NCBI GenBank assembly: GCA_038249195.1
Contig: JBBRWM010000013.1
Coordinates: 6,153 to 70,152 of the forward strand
Source: JAOUEA01 sp038249195
GTDB lineage: Bacteria > Actinomycetota > UBA4738 > HRBIN12
Length of the DNA: 64,000 nucleotides
Direction of reading: 5' to 3'
Shown: positions 1 to 8,888 of the stretch, piece after piece
How positions within the stretch are numbered: the stretch's first letter is position 1
How the letters are laid out: every line of letters begins with the position of its first letter
Notes under the pieces: generated by a model
Told to the model about the DNA's origin: nothing
Databases searched by the model: none
What the model saw: the letters and a program-made list of their open reading frames with translations, nothing else
Program-made: the position numbers and the translations under genes

Positions 1-1918
1 CGGTCGGACCGAGTTGGGTTCGATACTGATACGCCTGCTCGAGGTGGTACCCAACGATCTCGTCGCGCTCCCCAAGAGTGCCGGCCGTCAGGTCGAGCCA
101 AGCCGCGAACCGTTGGTGGAGGTCCGCGCGGGTCGCTTTCGGGATGGAGCCGTAGGCCGCGTCGCGGATCAACAGATGGCGGAACCCAAGTGCGTCGGTC
201 GCCGGGAGGTCGGAGCGCACGGGACGGACGAACTGCTTGCGGACCAGCGCGGCCAGCCCTGCGTCGATCTCGTCGGACCCTTCGCTCGCGAGCTCGCGAA
301 CGGCCGCCGGGTAGAACACCTGCCCCGCGACCGACGCGACCTCGATCATCTGGCGCTCAAGTGATGGGAGTCGATCCAGCCGTGCGGCGAGCAGTGCGGA
401 GATCGTCGGGGGAACCGGCAGATCGGCGAGATCGCTCGTTGGGGACCATCGACCCTCCTTCAGCACGAGCCGGCCCTCGTCGACCATGAGCCCGGTGATC
501 TCCTCCGCGTAGAGAGGGTGGCCTTCCGCCGCCTCGGCGATGCGCGTGCGCACGCCGGGGTCCACAGCGTCATCCGCCAGCAGGTTCGCGACGAGCTTCC
601 CGCACTCCTCGGCGTTCAGCGGTTCGAGCAGGATCGAGGTGGCGTTCAGCTTCCCACCGCCCCAGGCCGGGTGATCGTCCAGCAACTCGGGGCGCGCCAT
701 GCACGCGAGCAGGATAGGGGCGTCGCGGGAGAGGTCGGCGACGTGCTCGACGAGATCAAGGAACGTTGGCTCGCCCCATTGGAGATCGTCGATCACGAAG
801 ACCACGGGCCGCTCGGCGGCGAGCCGCTCGAGCAGCGCTCGCACCGCCCAGCGCATCTCCTCGGTCGACGACTCTGCGTCGCTGGGGAGCCCGATCGCCT
901 GCCCGACCCGCTCGGCGATCCTTCCGGCGTCGCCGTCATCGCCGGCGATCGCGGCGATCTTGATGCGAGCTGCTTCGGGAGACTCCGCTTCGGTCAGGTC
1001 CGCTGCGTCGATCAGCGCCTCCGCGAGAGGGTAGAACGTGATCCCCTCCCCGTAGGGCAGGCAGCGGCCGCGGAGGATCGTCGCTCGATCCGCGAGTTCA
1101 TCCACGAACGCCGCCACGAGCCGGGACTTGCCAACCCCCCCGACGCCGAGCACGGAGAAGAGCTGGCACGCATGATCCGTCACCGCTCGCTCGAAGACGT
1201 CGCGCAACAGCGAGAGCTCGCGCTCGCGGCCGACGATCGGCGCGTCGAGATGTCGTGCGAAGCCGGCCGCACCCGGCCGTACATCGAGCAACCGGTAGGC
1301 AGGTACCGGATCGGACTTGCCCTTCATCGCGAGATCCGCGACCGTCTCGGCCAGGACCGCATCGCGCACGAGCGAGAAGGTCCGCTCGCCGAGGAGGATC
1401 TCGCCGGGCGACCCGGCCTGTTCCAGGCGGGCCGCAACGTTCACGGCGTCGCCCGTGACGATCTTCTGGTCGCCGGTACCGGCCACCACGTCGCCGGTGT
1501 TGACCCCGATCCGGCACGCGAGCGTCATCCCGTGGTCGCGGTCCAGCTCCGGGTTCAACTCCTCGAGCGCTGTGCGCATCTCGCTCGCGGCGCGGACGGC
1601 GCGCAACGCGTCGTCCTCGTGCACCTGCGGCACGCCGAAGACGGCCATGACGGCGTCGCCGATGTATTTCTCAACGGTGCCCCCATGGCGCTCGATCGGC
1701 GTGCGCATCGCATCGAAGTACCGCTCCATGACACGACGGACCGACTCCGGGTCGAGCGCTTCACCCATGGCGGTGGAGCCGACGACGTCGCAGAACACGA
1801 CCGTGACCGTCTTCCGGACCTCGTGCGGGGCTCCCGGGGCGGTGAGGGGCGCGGCGCAGTCCTCGCAGAACTTCGCCCCGTCCCGATTCTCGTGTCCACA
1901 TGTCTCGCACAGCAGCAC
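1..1918 (-). CDS. Class III adenylate/guanylate cyclase fused to AAA ATPase (3' end outside window)
   Basis: Reading leftward from a GTG at 1918 (an in-frame TAG lies four codons upstream), the protein opens with a zinc ribbon (CETCGHEN then CEDC). A class III cyclase domain follows, with both metal-binding aspartates (VVFCDVVGST and YIGDAVMAVFG). Next comes a signalling ATPase with the P-loop LGVGGVGKSR. The frame stays open to base 1, so at least 639 residues are present and the C-terminus is missing. Family members of this layout usually run to about 1000 residues and end in TPR-like repeats. It probably makes a cyclic nucleotide in response to an unknown input. Domain calls are from motifs; the signal is unknown. 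Confidence 0.88.
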   Translation of the reverse strand, partial: MLLCETCGHENRDGAKFCEDCAAPLTAPGAPHEVRKTVTVVFCDVVGSTAMGEALDPESVRRVMERYFDAMRTPIERHGGTVEKYIGDAVMAVFGVPQVHEDDALRAVRAASEMRTALEELNPELDRDHGMTLACRIGVNTGDVVAGTGDQKIVTGDAVNVAARLEQAGSPGEILLGERTFSLVRDAVLAETVADLAMKGKSDPVPAYRLLDVRPGAAGFARHLDAPIVGRERELSLLRDVFERAVTDHACQLFSVLGVGGVGKSRLVAAFVDELADRATILRGRCLPYGEGITFYPLAEALIDAADLTEAESPEAARIKIAAIAGDDGDAGRIAERVGQAIGLPSDAESSTEEMRWAVRALLERLAAERPVVFVIDDLQWGEPTFLDLVEHVADLSRDAPILLACMARPELLDDHPAWGGGKLNATSILLEPLNAEECGKLVANLLADDAVDPGVRTRIAEAAEGHPLYAEEITGLMVDEGRLVLKEGRWSPTSDLADLPVPPTISALLAARLDRLPSLERQMIEVASVAGQVFYPAAVRELASEGSDEIDAGLAALVRKQFVRPVRSDLPATDALGFRHLLIRDAAYGSIPKATRADLHQRFAAWLDLTAGTLGERDEIVGYHLEQAYQYRTQLGPT

Positions 1919-1978
1919 GTGGGCAGCCTAGACGGCGAAGTGCTCGGCGCGAAGGGTGGCGGGAGCGCGGCGGGTCGC

Positions 1979-2725
1979 TCAGCGCTCCCGGTCCGCGTAG
2001 GTCTCGAGCCCACGGATCATCAGCTCGACCCCGAACCCGAAGCGTTCCTCGGCGTCGCCGCCGAACAGCACGTCCGCTGCACCGCGGGTGGCCGGGAACC
2101 GGTCCTCGGGGAGCGAGGCGACGTAGTCACGCAGCATCTGCACGATCTCCTCGGGCGGGAGATCCTCACCTGTGGGGGAGGCGAGGCCGAGGCTCTCCTC
2201 GAACGCATAGGCGCCAACGTACAGTCCGGCCAGGTCGCCGAAGTACGCGATGACCTGGTCCGGGATGCCGACCGGGCGCAGGAGTTCGAACAGCCACTCG
2301 GTCAGGTGGGCGAGCGTGGAGCCTGCGGGGATCCGGCCGAACGAGATCCGTGCGACGCCGCGATGGCGGTTCAACGTCTCCCGCCTCTGCTCTGCCAGCC
2401 AGCGGAGCTGCTCGCGCCACCGTTCCGGATCCGGCGTGGGGAGCTCGACCTCGTCCGTCACATGCTCGAAGACCAACTGGAGCAGCTCGTCCTTGTTCCG
2501 GACGTGCCAGTAGAGGGAAGCGGCCCCCGTCCCGAGCTCGTCGCCCACCCGGCGCATCGACACGGCGTCCAGGCCGTCGCGCTCGAGGATCCGCAGGGCG
2601 GCATCGACGATCGCCTCCCGTGTGAGCGGCCTGCGGGCCGGGCGTGCGTCCGTGGCGACGCGCCACGGCGGCTCCAGGGTCCGCGTCGCGTCCTGGCCCG
2701 ATCCGGTCTCCGTCCGCTCTACCAT
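1979..2725 (-). CDS. TetR family transcriptional regulator
   Basis: A 248-residue protein from the ATG at 2725; a longer in-frame reading to 2968 would run across the divergent promoter and is rejected. An N-terminal TetR helix-turn-helix sits at about residues 35-80 (LTREAIVDAALRILERDG, then SLYWHVRNKDELL). The C-terminal helical domain resembles the tetracycline-repressor type. The gene is transcribed away from the DUF4097-like gene at 2853, and the shared intergenic region holds palindromes over the promoter. It most likely represses itself and that neighbour; the ligand is unknown. Confidence 0.9.
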   Translation of the reverse strand: MVERTETGSGQDATRTLEPPWRVATDARPARRPLTREAIVDAALRILERDGLDAVSMRRVGDELGTGAASLYWHVRNKDELLQLVFEHVTDEVELPTPDPERWREQLRWLAEQRRETLNRHRGVARISFGRIPAGSTLAHLTEWLFELLRPVGIPDQVIAYFGDLAGLYVGAYAFEESLGLASPTGEDLPPEEIVQMLRDYVASLPEDRFPATRGAADVLFGGDAEERFGFGVELMIRGLETYADRER

Positions 2726-2778
2726 CAGAGGGTCAGCGTACCAGGGAGTGGAACACCGTTTCAGTTCTCGAACACCGG

Positions 2779-2807
2779 TTGACAATCGGGTCATCTGGCG
2801 CCAGAAT
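2779..2807 (+). promoter_or_regulatory. Sigma-70-type promoter for the gene at 2853
   Basis: A perfect -35 hexamer TTGACA (2779-2784), a 17-base spacer, and a -10-like CAGAAT (2802-2807, 4 of 6 matches). The predicted start near 2814 falls inside the adjacent palindrome. No experimental support. Confidence 0.6.
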
Positions 2808-2826
2808 GTCGTTCTAGAGTAGAACG
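2794..2826. promoter_or_regulatory. Tandem palindromes, probable TetR operator
   Basis: Two perfect palindromes lie side by side. TCTGGCGCCAGA (2794-2805) overlaps the -10 element, and CGTTCTA-GAG-TAGAACG (2810-2826) covers the predicted transcription start. A direct repeat GAACACCG (2752 and 2770 region) lies upstream. Position between a TetR gene and its divergent neighbour suggests autorepression; which palindrome is bound cannot be told from sequence. Confidence 0.55.
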
Positions 2827-2852
2827 CTGTTCGAGTGGGAAAGGACGAGCCC

Positions 2853-3503
2853 GTGAACACTCCGACGCACGACGATCCCCTAGGGGTCTCTGAGGACGGT
2901 CGCGACGTGGAGGTCGCGGTGGGCGCCGCGCCCGCCGGGCGCCTGGTCTTCGCCAACGGCGCGGCCAACCTGACCCTCCGGGCCGATGCCCAGCTGGACC
3001 GGATGGCGCGGGCGCGCTTCGAGGGCTCCCCGCCGAAGGCGGGCCTGGAGCGGGAGACGCTGACCTTCCGCTATCCCCGGGTCGGGCGCCCCTTCGACTG
3101 GCGGCGGCGCCGCGCCGACGTCGCGATCACGACTTCGGTGCCGTGGGAGATCGACGTGCGCAGCGGCGTGGCGAGCATGAACGCAGACCTGCGGGGCGTG
3201 GAGCTCCTGTCCCTGCGGATCGGCGGCGCGAGCGACGTCGAGATCGTCCTGCCGCCGCCCACGGGCTCGATCGCGGTCGCGATCGGCGGAGGCGCGAGCA
3301 ACGTCAGCGTCCTGCGGCCACCGGAGGTGCCGGTCTGGCTCCACGTCAAGGGCGGTGCCTCCAAGCTGGCGTTCGACGACGAGTCGTTCGGCGCCGTCGG
3401 CGGATCGGTGCGCCTCCAGAGCGACGGGTTCAACGACGAGGCGGATCGCTACGAGATCAGCGTGCGCGGGGGGGCCAGCCGGCTGACGATCGGGTCGCGC
3501 TAG
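2853..3503 (+). CDS. DUF4097-like beta-repeat protein, function unknown
   Basis: Start chosen at GTG 2853 because GGAAAGGA (2838-2845) lies seven bases upstream; an in-frame GTG at 2835 has no such site. The 216-residue product is rich in short beta repeats with small residues (LRIGGASDVEIVLPP, AIGGGASNVSVL, HVKGGASKLAF, SVRGGASRLTIG), as in the Toastrack/DUF4097 adhesin-like fold. No signal peptide or membrane helix is seen, so it is probably cytoplasmic. It is divergent from the TetR gene and likely its target. Biological role unknown. Confidence 0.75.
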   Translation: MNTPTHDDPLGVSEDGRDVEVAVGAAPAGRLVFANGAANLTLRADAQLDRMARARFEGSPPKAGLERETLTFRYPRVGRPFDWRRRRADVAITTSVPWEIDVRSGVASMNADLRGVELLSLRIGGASDVEIVLPPPTGSIAVAIGGGASNVSVLRPPEVPVWLHVKGGASKLAFDDESFGAVGGSVRLQSDGFNDEADRYEISVRGGASRLTIGSR

Positions 3504-3574
3504 ACGTCGTCCCCACGCCTTGCGGTCGCGCCGGAACCGAGCGTTAGCTCGAAGTTCCGGGAGGAGGCCGTTCT

Positions 3575-3857
3575 ATGACGACCCAAGGCGATTTCCCCGT
3601 CACGATCCAGGCGACCCCTTCGGCGGTGTGGCCCTGGATCAGCCAGCTCGAGAAGCACGCCGAGTGGTCCACGAAGCCCTATCGGGTGGAGTGGATCTCG
3701 GGCGACCCCGACGCGGTAGGGAGTCGGTATCGGTCGGTGGGATGGATCCCGGGGACAAGCATCACCAGAACGACGGCACGATCACCGAAAGCGTGAGCCC
3801 GACACCCGCAAGCGTATCCAGCTGCTGAAGCAGAAGGTCGAAGGCTCCACCACGTAG
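3575..3857 (+). pseudogene. Remnant of an SRPBCC-family gene
   Basis: Three reading frames in a row carry pieces of one SRPBCC (START-like) protein. The N-terminus (MTTQGDFPVTIQATPSAVW to SVGWIPG) reads in one frame. GDKHHQNDGTITE continues in a second after a one-base loss in a GGGG run near 3752. A C-terminal-looking helix (RKRIQLLKQKVEG) reads in a third and ends at 3857. About 60 codons of the middle are missing compared with the usual 150-residue family size, so this looks like true decay and not only a sequencing indel. Confidence 0.6.
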
Positions 3858-4008
3858 CCGAGGGACGACGGAACACCCTCCGCGGGCTCCGTCGGAGGCC
3901 CGGCTCCAGGCCTCGAGAACTTACGCCCGAAGGACCGCTATCCTGCGGTTCGGTCGCGCTACCGACGTGCGGTCTCGCGCCACGTATCCGGAACGCAGGG
4001 AGGACGGC

Positions 4009-4458
4009 ATGACGAAGTCATCGGCATTCACGGAGGAGCAGTGGACCACCGTGCTGGAAGGCCCGACCAGCGCAGGCCTGATCGTTCTCACCGCCCAGAG
4101 CGGCGGCACCTGGAAAGAGACGTGGGCGATGTCGAAGGCTTACGCCGAAGCTCGACAGGAGCACGGGGCCAGCGAGCTTCTCGACGAGGTCGTCTCGGCG
4201 AAGCCCAAGATGGAGCGCACGCACTACCACTCGCCCCAGGAACTGCGGGACGCGTGCCTCCAGCAGGTCCGCGATGCCAGCGCGGTGCTCGAGGGCACGG
4301 CGACGCCCGAGGAGATTCACGACTACAGGCGGTTCATCGTGACGCTGTCCAGGAAGGTCGCGGCCGCGCATCGTGAAGGGGGCCAGGACGTGAGTGCCGC
4401 CGAGAGCGAGGCGATCGACGCCATCGCGAGCACGCTTGGAGTGCCGGCGACCGAGTAG
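4009..4458 (+). CDS. Conserved hypothetical protein
   Basis: A 149-residue soluble, mostly helical protein. The ATG at 4009 is preceded by GGGAGGA, which favours it over an in-frame ATG at 3967. The central segment (SGGTWKETWAMSKAYAEAR, then ELLDEVVSAKPKMERTHYHS) looks like a conserved bacterial family with no assigned function that I can name. No cysteines, signal peptide or membrane helices. Third-codon GC is high, as in the neighbours, so coding is likely. Confidence 0.75.
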   Translation: MTKSSAFTEEQWTTVLEGPTSAGLIVLTAQSGGTWKETWAMSKAYAEARQEHGASELLDEVVSAKPKMERTHYHSPQELRDACLQQVRDASAVLEGTATPEEIHDYRRFIVTLSRKVAAAHREGGQDVSAAESEAIDAIASTLGVPATE

Positions 4459-4574
4459 CGCCAAGAAGGGCGGGACCAGCTGCGATCGCGCCGAGCAGGG
4501 TTTTGAGATCGACCCGACGATGTCGCAGAAGCCCTCCAAGCCATCGACGACGATGTGAGTCCGGCCAAGATCAC

Positions 4575-4799
4575 TCAGGTGAACGACGAGCCGAAATGAG
4601 GAGACCTGAGGTCGAGATCCGCTGCCCGTTCCAGGGTCAACCACACGCCGATCCGGAGGAGACCGACGGCTACGATGATGTCTGGGACGCGACGCCAACG
4701 GCGGGAGAAACCGGCCGTATGCAGGGCCATGATGAGGGTGAGGCCCAGGATGAGGGTGATGGCGCCGGCCGCGAGCCGGAGCGCTAGCAGCGCTTCTTG
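4575..4799 (-). CDS. Possible small membrane protein, start unclear
   Basis: An open frame downstream of the methyltransferase on the same strand encodes about 75 residues with two hydrophobic helices (ALRLAAGAITLILGLTLIM and DIIVAVGLLRIGVWLTL). No convincing ATG or GTG precedes the first helix; the frame continues upstream into the methyltransferase gene. It may use a rare start, or be the tail of a shifted gene. Weakly supported. Confidence 0.3.
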   Translation of the reverse strand, partial: QEALLALRLAAGAITLILGLTLIMALHTAGFSRRWRRVPDIIVAVGLLRIGVWLTLERAADLDLRSPHFGSSFT

Positions 4800-4809
4800 C
4801 CGCTGCGGA

Positions 4810-5493
4810 TCAGGTGCGGGGCGAGCGCGGGCCGACTGCGACGAACATGGCTGCGGATCCGACCTTCTCCACCTGCACTTCGCTGAACGACGCTGAAAGC
4901 ATCTGCTGGGTCCCCGCGACGGTGTCGCCCAGGTTGTCGAAGCCCCCCTCCTTGTTCGCCGCACGAAGGAATGCCCGGGCTGGCTTACTGTGCTCTTCGC
5001 CGGTGCCAACGATCGTTCCGCCGAAGAGAACGCCGTCGGGGGTGAGCACATCCGCGATATTCCTGACCGCGATCGCCTTGTTCTCATCAGGTTCACGAAG
5101 GCAGTGGAGGACGAAGCTCAGCGCGGCCGAGTCGAACGGGCCGGCGACTGGCAGCGGCTTCATGACATCGGCCTGCACGGTCACAGGGCGGAACCTCGCG
5201 AGGCGTTTGCGCGTCCGGCGGAGCACATGGGGATTCGGATCGAGGAGCGTTATCTCGATATCCGTTGGTGGGGCGGCCTTTTCGATGAAGTAACCGGTTC
5301 CCGGGCCGACATCGAGGTGACGGTGTCTGAGGTTGGCTCGGTAACGTTCGATGACGGGTGCGATGGGGAGGTGCCATACCGCGCGAGACATGAATCCGAG
5401 CACCCATGGGTCGTAGATCGCGAGCATGAACGGGTTGTAACCGGACTGACCCTTGTACGCTGGGTCGTCGCGCCTCATCTTCCGATCCTGCAC
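4810..5493 (-). CDS. Class I SAM-dependent methyltransferase
   Basis: A 227-residue protein with the SAM-binding motif I (HLDVGPGTGYFIEKA, about residues 58-72), an acidic motif II (TLLDPNP) and a post-II segment (DSAALSFVLHCL). The N-terminal part (GYNPFMLAIYDPWVLGFMS) is typical of small UbiE-like methyltransferases that act on lipid or quinone-like substrates. The substrate cannot be inferred. It lies alone, with a possible small membrane ORF after it. Confidence 0.87.
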   Translation of the reverse strand: MQDRKMRRDDPAYKGQSGYNPFMLAIYDPWVLGFMSRAVWHLPIAPVIERYRANLRHRHLDVGPGTGYFIEKAAPPTDIEITLLDPNPHVLRRTRKRLARFRPVTVQADVMKPLPVAGPFDSAALSFVLHCLREPDENKAIAVRNIADVLTPDGVLFGGTIVGTGEEHSKPARAFLRAANKEGGFDNLGDTVAGTQQMLSASFSEVQVEKVGSAAMFVAVGPRSPRT

Positions 5494-5667
5494 GCACGCA
5501 GGGTGTCACATGCAGAGGCCGCGGTCGTGCGCTCACCTCTGATGGTTACGCCGCGCTTCATTGCCGGGGCCAGGTGACCGGACCGATAGACGAGACCGTC
5601 GCTGTAGGCTCCACTCTTCATCTCGCATCCGATCGACGGGCGAGACTGATGATCGAAGGAGGGCCCG

Positions 5668-6102
5668 ATGGGAGCCGACAAGACCTCTCAGGTGACGTGG
5701 CGAGGTGACCTCATGACCGGACGAGGCACGATCGAGTCGGTGGGAAGCGGAGCGATCGGCCCGCTCCCCGTCTCCTGGGCGTCTCGTACCGGCGACGGGG
5801 AGGCCGAGTTGACGAGCCCCGAAGAACTGATCGCCGCGGCGCACGCGTCATGTTTCTCGATGGCGTTGTCGAACGGGCTCGCCAAGGCGGGAACGCCGCC
5901 GGAGAGCTTGACGGTCTCAGCGACGGTCACGTTCGTGCCCGGGACCGGGATCACCGCATCCTCGCTCGATGTCGTGGGCGTCGTGCCCTCGCTCGATGAG
6001 GCCGGATTCGTGGCGGCCGCGGAGACAGCGAGGGACGGTTGCCCGGTGTCGGGTGCCCTCAAGGGGAACGTGGAACTGAGCGTGACCGCCCGCCTGGCGT
6101 GA
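5668..6102 (+). CDS. OsmC family peroxiredoxin-like protein
   Basis: A 144-residue OsmC/Ohr-family protein; ATG preceded by GAAGGAGGG. OsmC proteins are cytoplasmic thiol peroxidases that reduce organic hydroperoxides using two cysteines. Both are present: one in AAHASCFSMALSN (about residue 57) and one in DGCPVSGALKG near the C-terminus. The N-terminus with TWRGDLMTGRGTIES is the usual OsmC beta start. Likely a stress-defence enzyme; no operon partner. Confidence 0.92.
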   Translation: MGADKTSQVTWRGDLMTGRGTIESVGSGAIGPLPVSWASRTGDGEAELTSPEELIAAAHASCFSMALSNGLAKAGTPPESLTVSATVTFVPGTGITASSLDVVGVVPSLDEAGFVAAAETARDGCPVSGALKGNVELSVTARLA

Positions 6103-6109
6103 AGCCGGC

Positions 6110-6139
6110 CTGTACGTCCGCGTCGGGTCGCACGTACAG
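6110..6139. terminator. Candidate terminator hairpin between convergent genes
   Basis: A perfect 8-bp inverted repeat CTGTACGT / ACGTACAG with a 14-base loop lies eight bases after the osmC stop and before the 3' end of the convergent lipoprotein gene. It has no U-tract, which is common in high-GC genomes. Confidence 0.4.
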
Positions 6140-6236
6140 CGAGGAGCTGAAGGGCGTGCCGGACCGCTGGCGCCTCCTACCGATCCCTGAGCGAGCCCGT
6201 GTAGGGCGATCTCCGCGTCACCTCGCCCCGGACGGG

Positions 6237-6722
6237 TCACGCGCTCTTCGTGGCGCTCCAGGAGCCCCCGGCCGAGCCAGCGGCCGTGTATGTGCCGGAC
6301 ATCGAGTCGCCTGAGACCGTGCCCGAATAGGTGATCGCCGTCGAGCCCACGGTGCCGAACTCGATGGTGTTGCCCGTGACCGTTCCGTTGATCTTCGGGC
6401 TCCCGCCGGAGGAGAGGTCGATCGTGCCGCTCACCTGCGACCCGGACTGCAGCCAGGTAAGGGTGAATGTTCCTGTGAAGGCGCCGACGTATCGTCCCGA
6501 CCAGGTCCCGGATAGATCGGCCGATGCGTTCGAGGCCGGTGCGCTCGAGGTTGGCGCAGGGGTGGACGGGACGACGACAGCCGCGCTCGTCGCGGTCGGC
6601 GTCGTCGGGCTCGAACTGCTGCACGCGGAGGCCGATACGGCCAGCGCAGCCACGACGGCGACGGTCAACATGCCAGACGAGGGAGACCGGTTCGATCCAC
6701 GGCCTCGGAGGTGGCGCCTCAT
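6237..6722 (-). CDS. Putative secreted lipoprotein
   Basis: A 161-residue protein from ATG 6722. A basic N-terminus and hydrophobic stretch (MLTVAVVAALAVSASAC) end in a lipobox-like ASAC, then a Ser/Thr/Pro linker of about 40 residues. The C-terminal domain (SGTWSGRYVGAFTGTFTL to GTYTAAGSAGGSWSATKSA) is a small all-beta module of repeating G-T-V and S-G-T strands. It would be anchored outside the membrane. Function unknown. Confidence 0.7.
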   Translation of the reverse strand: MRRHLRGRGSNRSPSSGMLTVAVVAALAVSASACSSSSPTTPTATSAAVVVPSTPAPTSSAPASNASADLSGTWSGRYVGAFTGTFTLTWLQSGSQVSGTIDLSSGGSPKINGTVTGNTIEFGTVGSTAITYSGTVSGDSMSGTYTAAGSAGGSWSATKSA

Positions 6723-6931
6723 CGGCTCGCCCCCGGCGCGGGGTGGTGCCGTCGCATGATGATCATCTTTCCCTCCTCGGGAGAGCCTGCGGCTCGGGGC
6801 GCTGGGTGCCTCGTCCAGAGCGCGTTCCCGGTCTCTACGTAGCAGCCGGGTCCGCCACGCTCGATTCGTCGACGACGACGGTATGGATTCTCTCCAGTTG
6901 CCGCGTCGGTGGCTGGTGCGACGATACCGGC

Positions 6932-8173
6932 ATGCCCGATGAGGGAGCGACGATCCTGCACGCCGACGCCGACTCCTTCTACGCATCGGTCGAGCAGCGC
7001 GACGACCCCTCGCTCCGGGGTCGGCCGGTGATCGTCGGCGCGGGCATGGTGCTGGCGGCCAGCTACGAAGCCAAGGCGTTCGGTGTCCGCACCCCGATGG
7101 GCGGCGGGCAGGCGCGCCGGCTCTGCCCCCAGGCGGTCGTGGTTCGGCCACGGATGGAGGCGTACAGCGAAGCGAGCAAGGCGATGTTCGAGGTGTTCTG
7201 GCACACGAGCCCGTTCGTCGAGGGGCTCTCGATCGACGAGGCGTTCCTCGACGTCGGCGGGCTAGGCCGGATCTCGGGAACGCCGCTCGAGATCGCGGAG
7301 CGCCTCCGGCGAGATGTGCAGGATCAGGTCCGCATCGCCGTCACGGTGGGCGTCGCCCGCACGAAGTTCCTCGCGAAGGTCGCGAGCCAGGTGGCCAAGC
7401 CCGACGGCCTTCTGGTGGTCCCGCCCGACCGTGAGCTGGAGTTCCTGCATCGGCTGGGGATCGAGCGACTGTGGGGCGTCGGCCCCATCACGTCGTCCAA
7501 GCTCCACGAGCGGGGCATCGTCACCGTCGCGCAGGTTGCCGCGCTCGGTGAGCCGGGCCTCGTTCGGATCCTCGGGAGCGCCTCCGGACGCCATCTGCAC
7601 GCGCTGTCGCACAACCGCGACCCTCGGCGCGTACAGACCGGTCGCCGACGGCGTTCGATCTGCACGCAGCGGGCGCTCGGGCGCCGGCCGCGTTCATCGG
7701 CACAGCTCAGCGCCGACCTCGTCGCGCTCACCGACCGGCTCGCCCGGCGGCTACGGGGCGGCCACCGGGTCTGTCGCACCCTCACGCTCAGGCTGCGCTT
7801 CGGTGACTTCACCCGGGCCACGCGCTCGCACACGCTGCCCGAGGCGACCGCCGAGACGGCGATCCTCCTCGCGACGGGGCAGGAACTGCTCGAGCAGGCG
7901 ATGCCCACGATCCTGCGCCGGGGTATCACCCTGATCGGACTGACGTTCGGGAACCTCGCCGACGACGGCGCGGTGCAGCTCGCCCTCCCGTTCGGCGGGC
8001 GCGGCGCCACGGCGCTCGACGTCGCGCTCGACAGCGTCAGGGACCGGTTCGGCTCCACGTCGATCGGGCGCGCCGTGTTGATGGGGCGTGACCAGGGCCT
8101 CATGGTTCCGACGCTTCCCGACGAGCCGATCGTCGATCCCGATCCGTTCTGTGCGCTGACCCCCGGAGCTTGA
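6932..8173 (+). CDS. dinB: DNA polymerase IV (Y-family translesion polymerase)
   Basis: A 413-residue Y-family polymerase. The start is ATG 6932, because the first catalytic motif (HADADSFYASVEQ) follows at once; longer in-frame starts overlap the divergent lipoprotein gene. The second catalytic acid pair is in SIDEAFLDV (about residue 103), and the HhH region follows (LGIERLWGVGPITSSKL). The C-terminal QLALPF matches a beta-clamp binding motif. It inserts nucleotides opposite damaged bases with low fidelity. Single gene; no LexA box was recognised upstream. Confidence 0.94.
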   Translation: MPDEGATILHADADSFYASVEQRDDPSLRGRPVIVGAGMVLAASYEAKAFGVRTPMGGGQARRLCPQAVVVRPRMEAYSEASKAMFEVFWHTSPFVEGLSIDEAFLDVGGLGRISGTPLEIAERLRRDVQDQVRIAVTVGVARTKFLAKVASQVAKPDGLLVVPPDRELEFLHRLGIERLWGVGPITSSKLHERGIVTVAQVAALGEPGLVRILGSASGRHLHALSHNRDPRRVQTGRRRRSICTQRALGRRPRSSAQLSADLVALTDRLARRLRGGHRVCRTLTLRLRFGDFTRATRSHTLPEATAETAILLATGQELLEQAMPTILRRGITLIGLTFGNLADDGAVQLALPFGGRGATALDVALDSVRDRFGSTSIGRAVLMGRDQGLMVPTLPDEPIVDPDPFCALTPGA

Positions 8174-8215
8174 GGGCATCCGAGGTGAACGCTTCGGGAA
8201 GGAAAGGGCCGCAGA

Positions 8216-8786
8216 CTATCGGGACGTGGTGTCGTCGGGAACGAACGCCGGGCCGTGGCCGGGGACGATCTTCGAGGCCAGACCGAGCACGCGTTCCCGC
8301 TCGCGGCGCAGGACTTCGCGGTCGAAGGTGTAGGGGTCGTCGTCCGCCCCGGAGGCCATCCACCACAGGTGGGTGAGGGCGATCAAGCCCTGGTCCGTCT
8401 CGACCAGCGTCGTGATGTCCTCGCGCGAATGGCCCGGCGTCTCGAGCAGTCGAACGTGGGGCCCAACCTCGAACCCCTCGGCCGGACGGCTGCCCCACAC
8501 ATCGTTGTGGTAGGTGGCCATGACGTCCTGGATGCGCGCCTCGGGGAACAGCGCAGCGTTCACGGTGCGATCGGGGTGATGGTGGGAGAAGATGACGTCG
8601 GTGATGTCGGCGGGCTCAACGCCGAGCTCCCTCAGGGGCCCGGAGGATCTCCCCTCGGCTCGGCACCATGCCGGGGTCCACCACGATCAGCGTCTCGGCG
8701 TCGGGGATCTGGCTGATGGTGCCCGCCACGCGATCGCCGTCGCCTCGCCCGACGTAGCCCTCGAACAGCACATCGACCTCGGCCAT
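8216..8786 (-). pseudogene. MBL-fold metallo-hydrolase, frameshifted
   Basis: From ATG 8786 one frame reads MAEVDVLFEGYVGRGDGDRV to VVDPGMVPSRGEIL and then hits a stop. The other frame picks up with LRELGVEPADITDVIFSHHH and runs to 8216. One extra base in the GGGGCCCGG run (8635-8643) restores a single 190-residue metallo-beta-lactamase-fold protein. The zinc motif reads HHHPDR, with arginine where the last histidine of HxHxDH is usual. Later ligand regions LTHLWW and VPGHGPAF are present. The indel may be a sequencing error. Confidence 0.7.
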
Positions 8787-8888
8787 CCAGGCAGGATAGT
8801 GCGGACCAGGACGCTGCGTTCGACGGGATCGAGGCGCGTGTGACGGCGGTCACGGTTTCGGCGGGGCCCAGGGCTCAGACTCGAACAC

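Noticed and set aside
518..2782. Long plus-strand open frame of about 750 codons
   Set aside because: It is antisense to the cyclase/ATPase and TetR genes, whose domains are unmistakable; such mirror frames are common in high-GC DNA.
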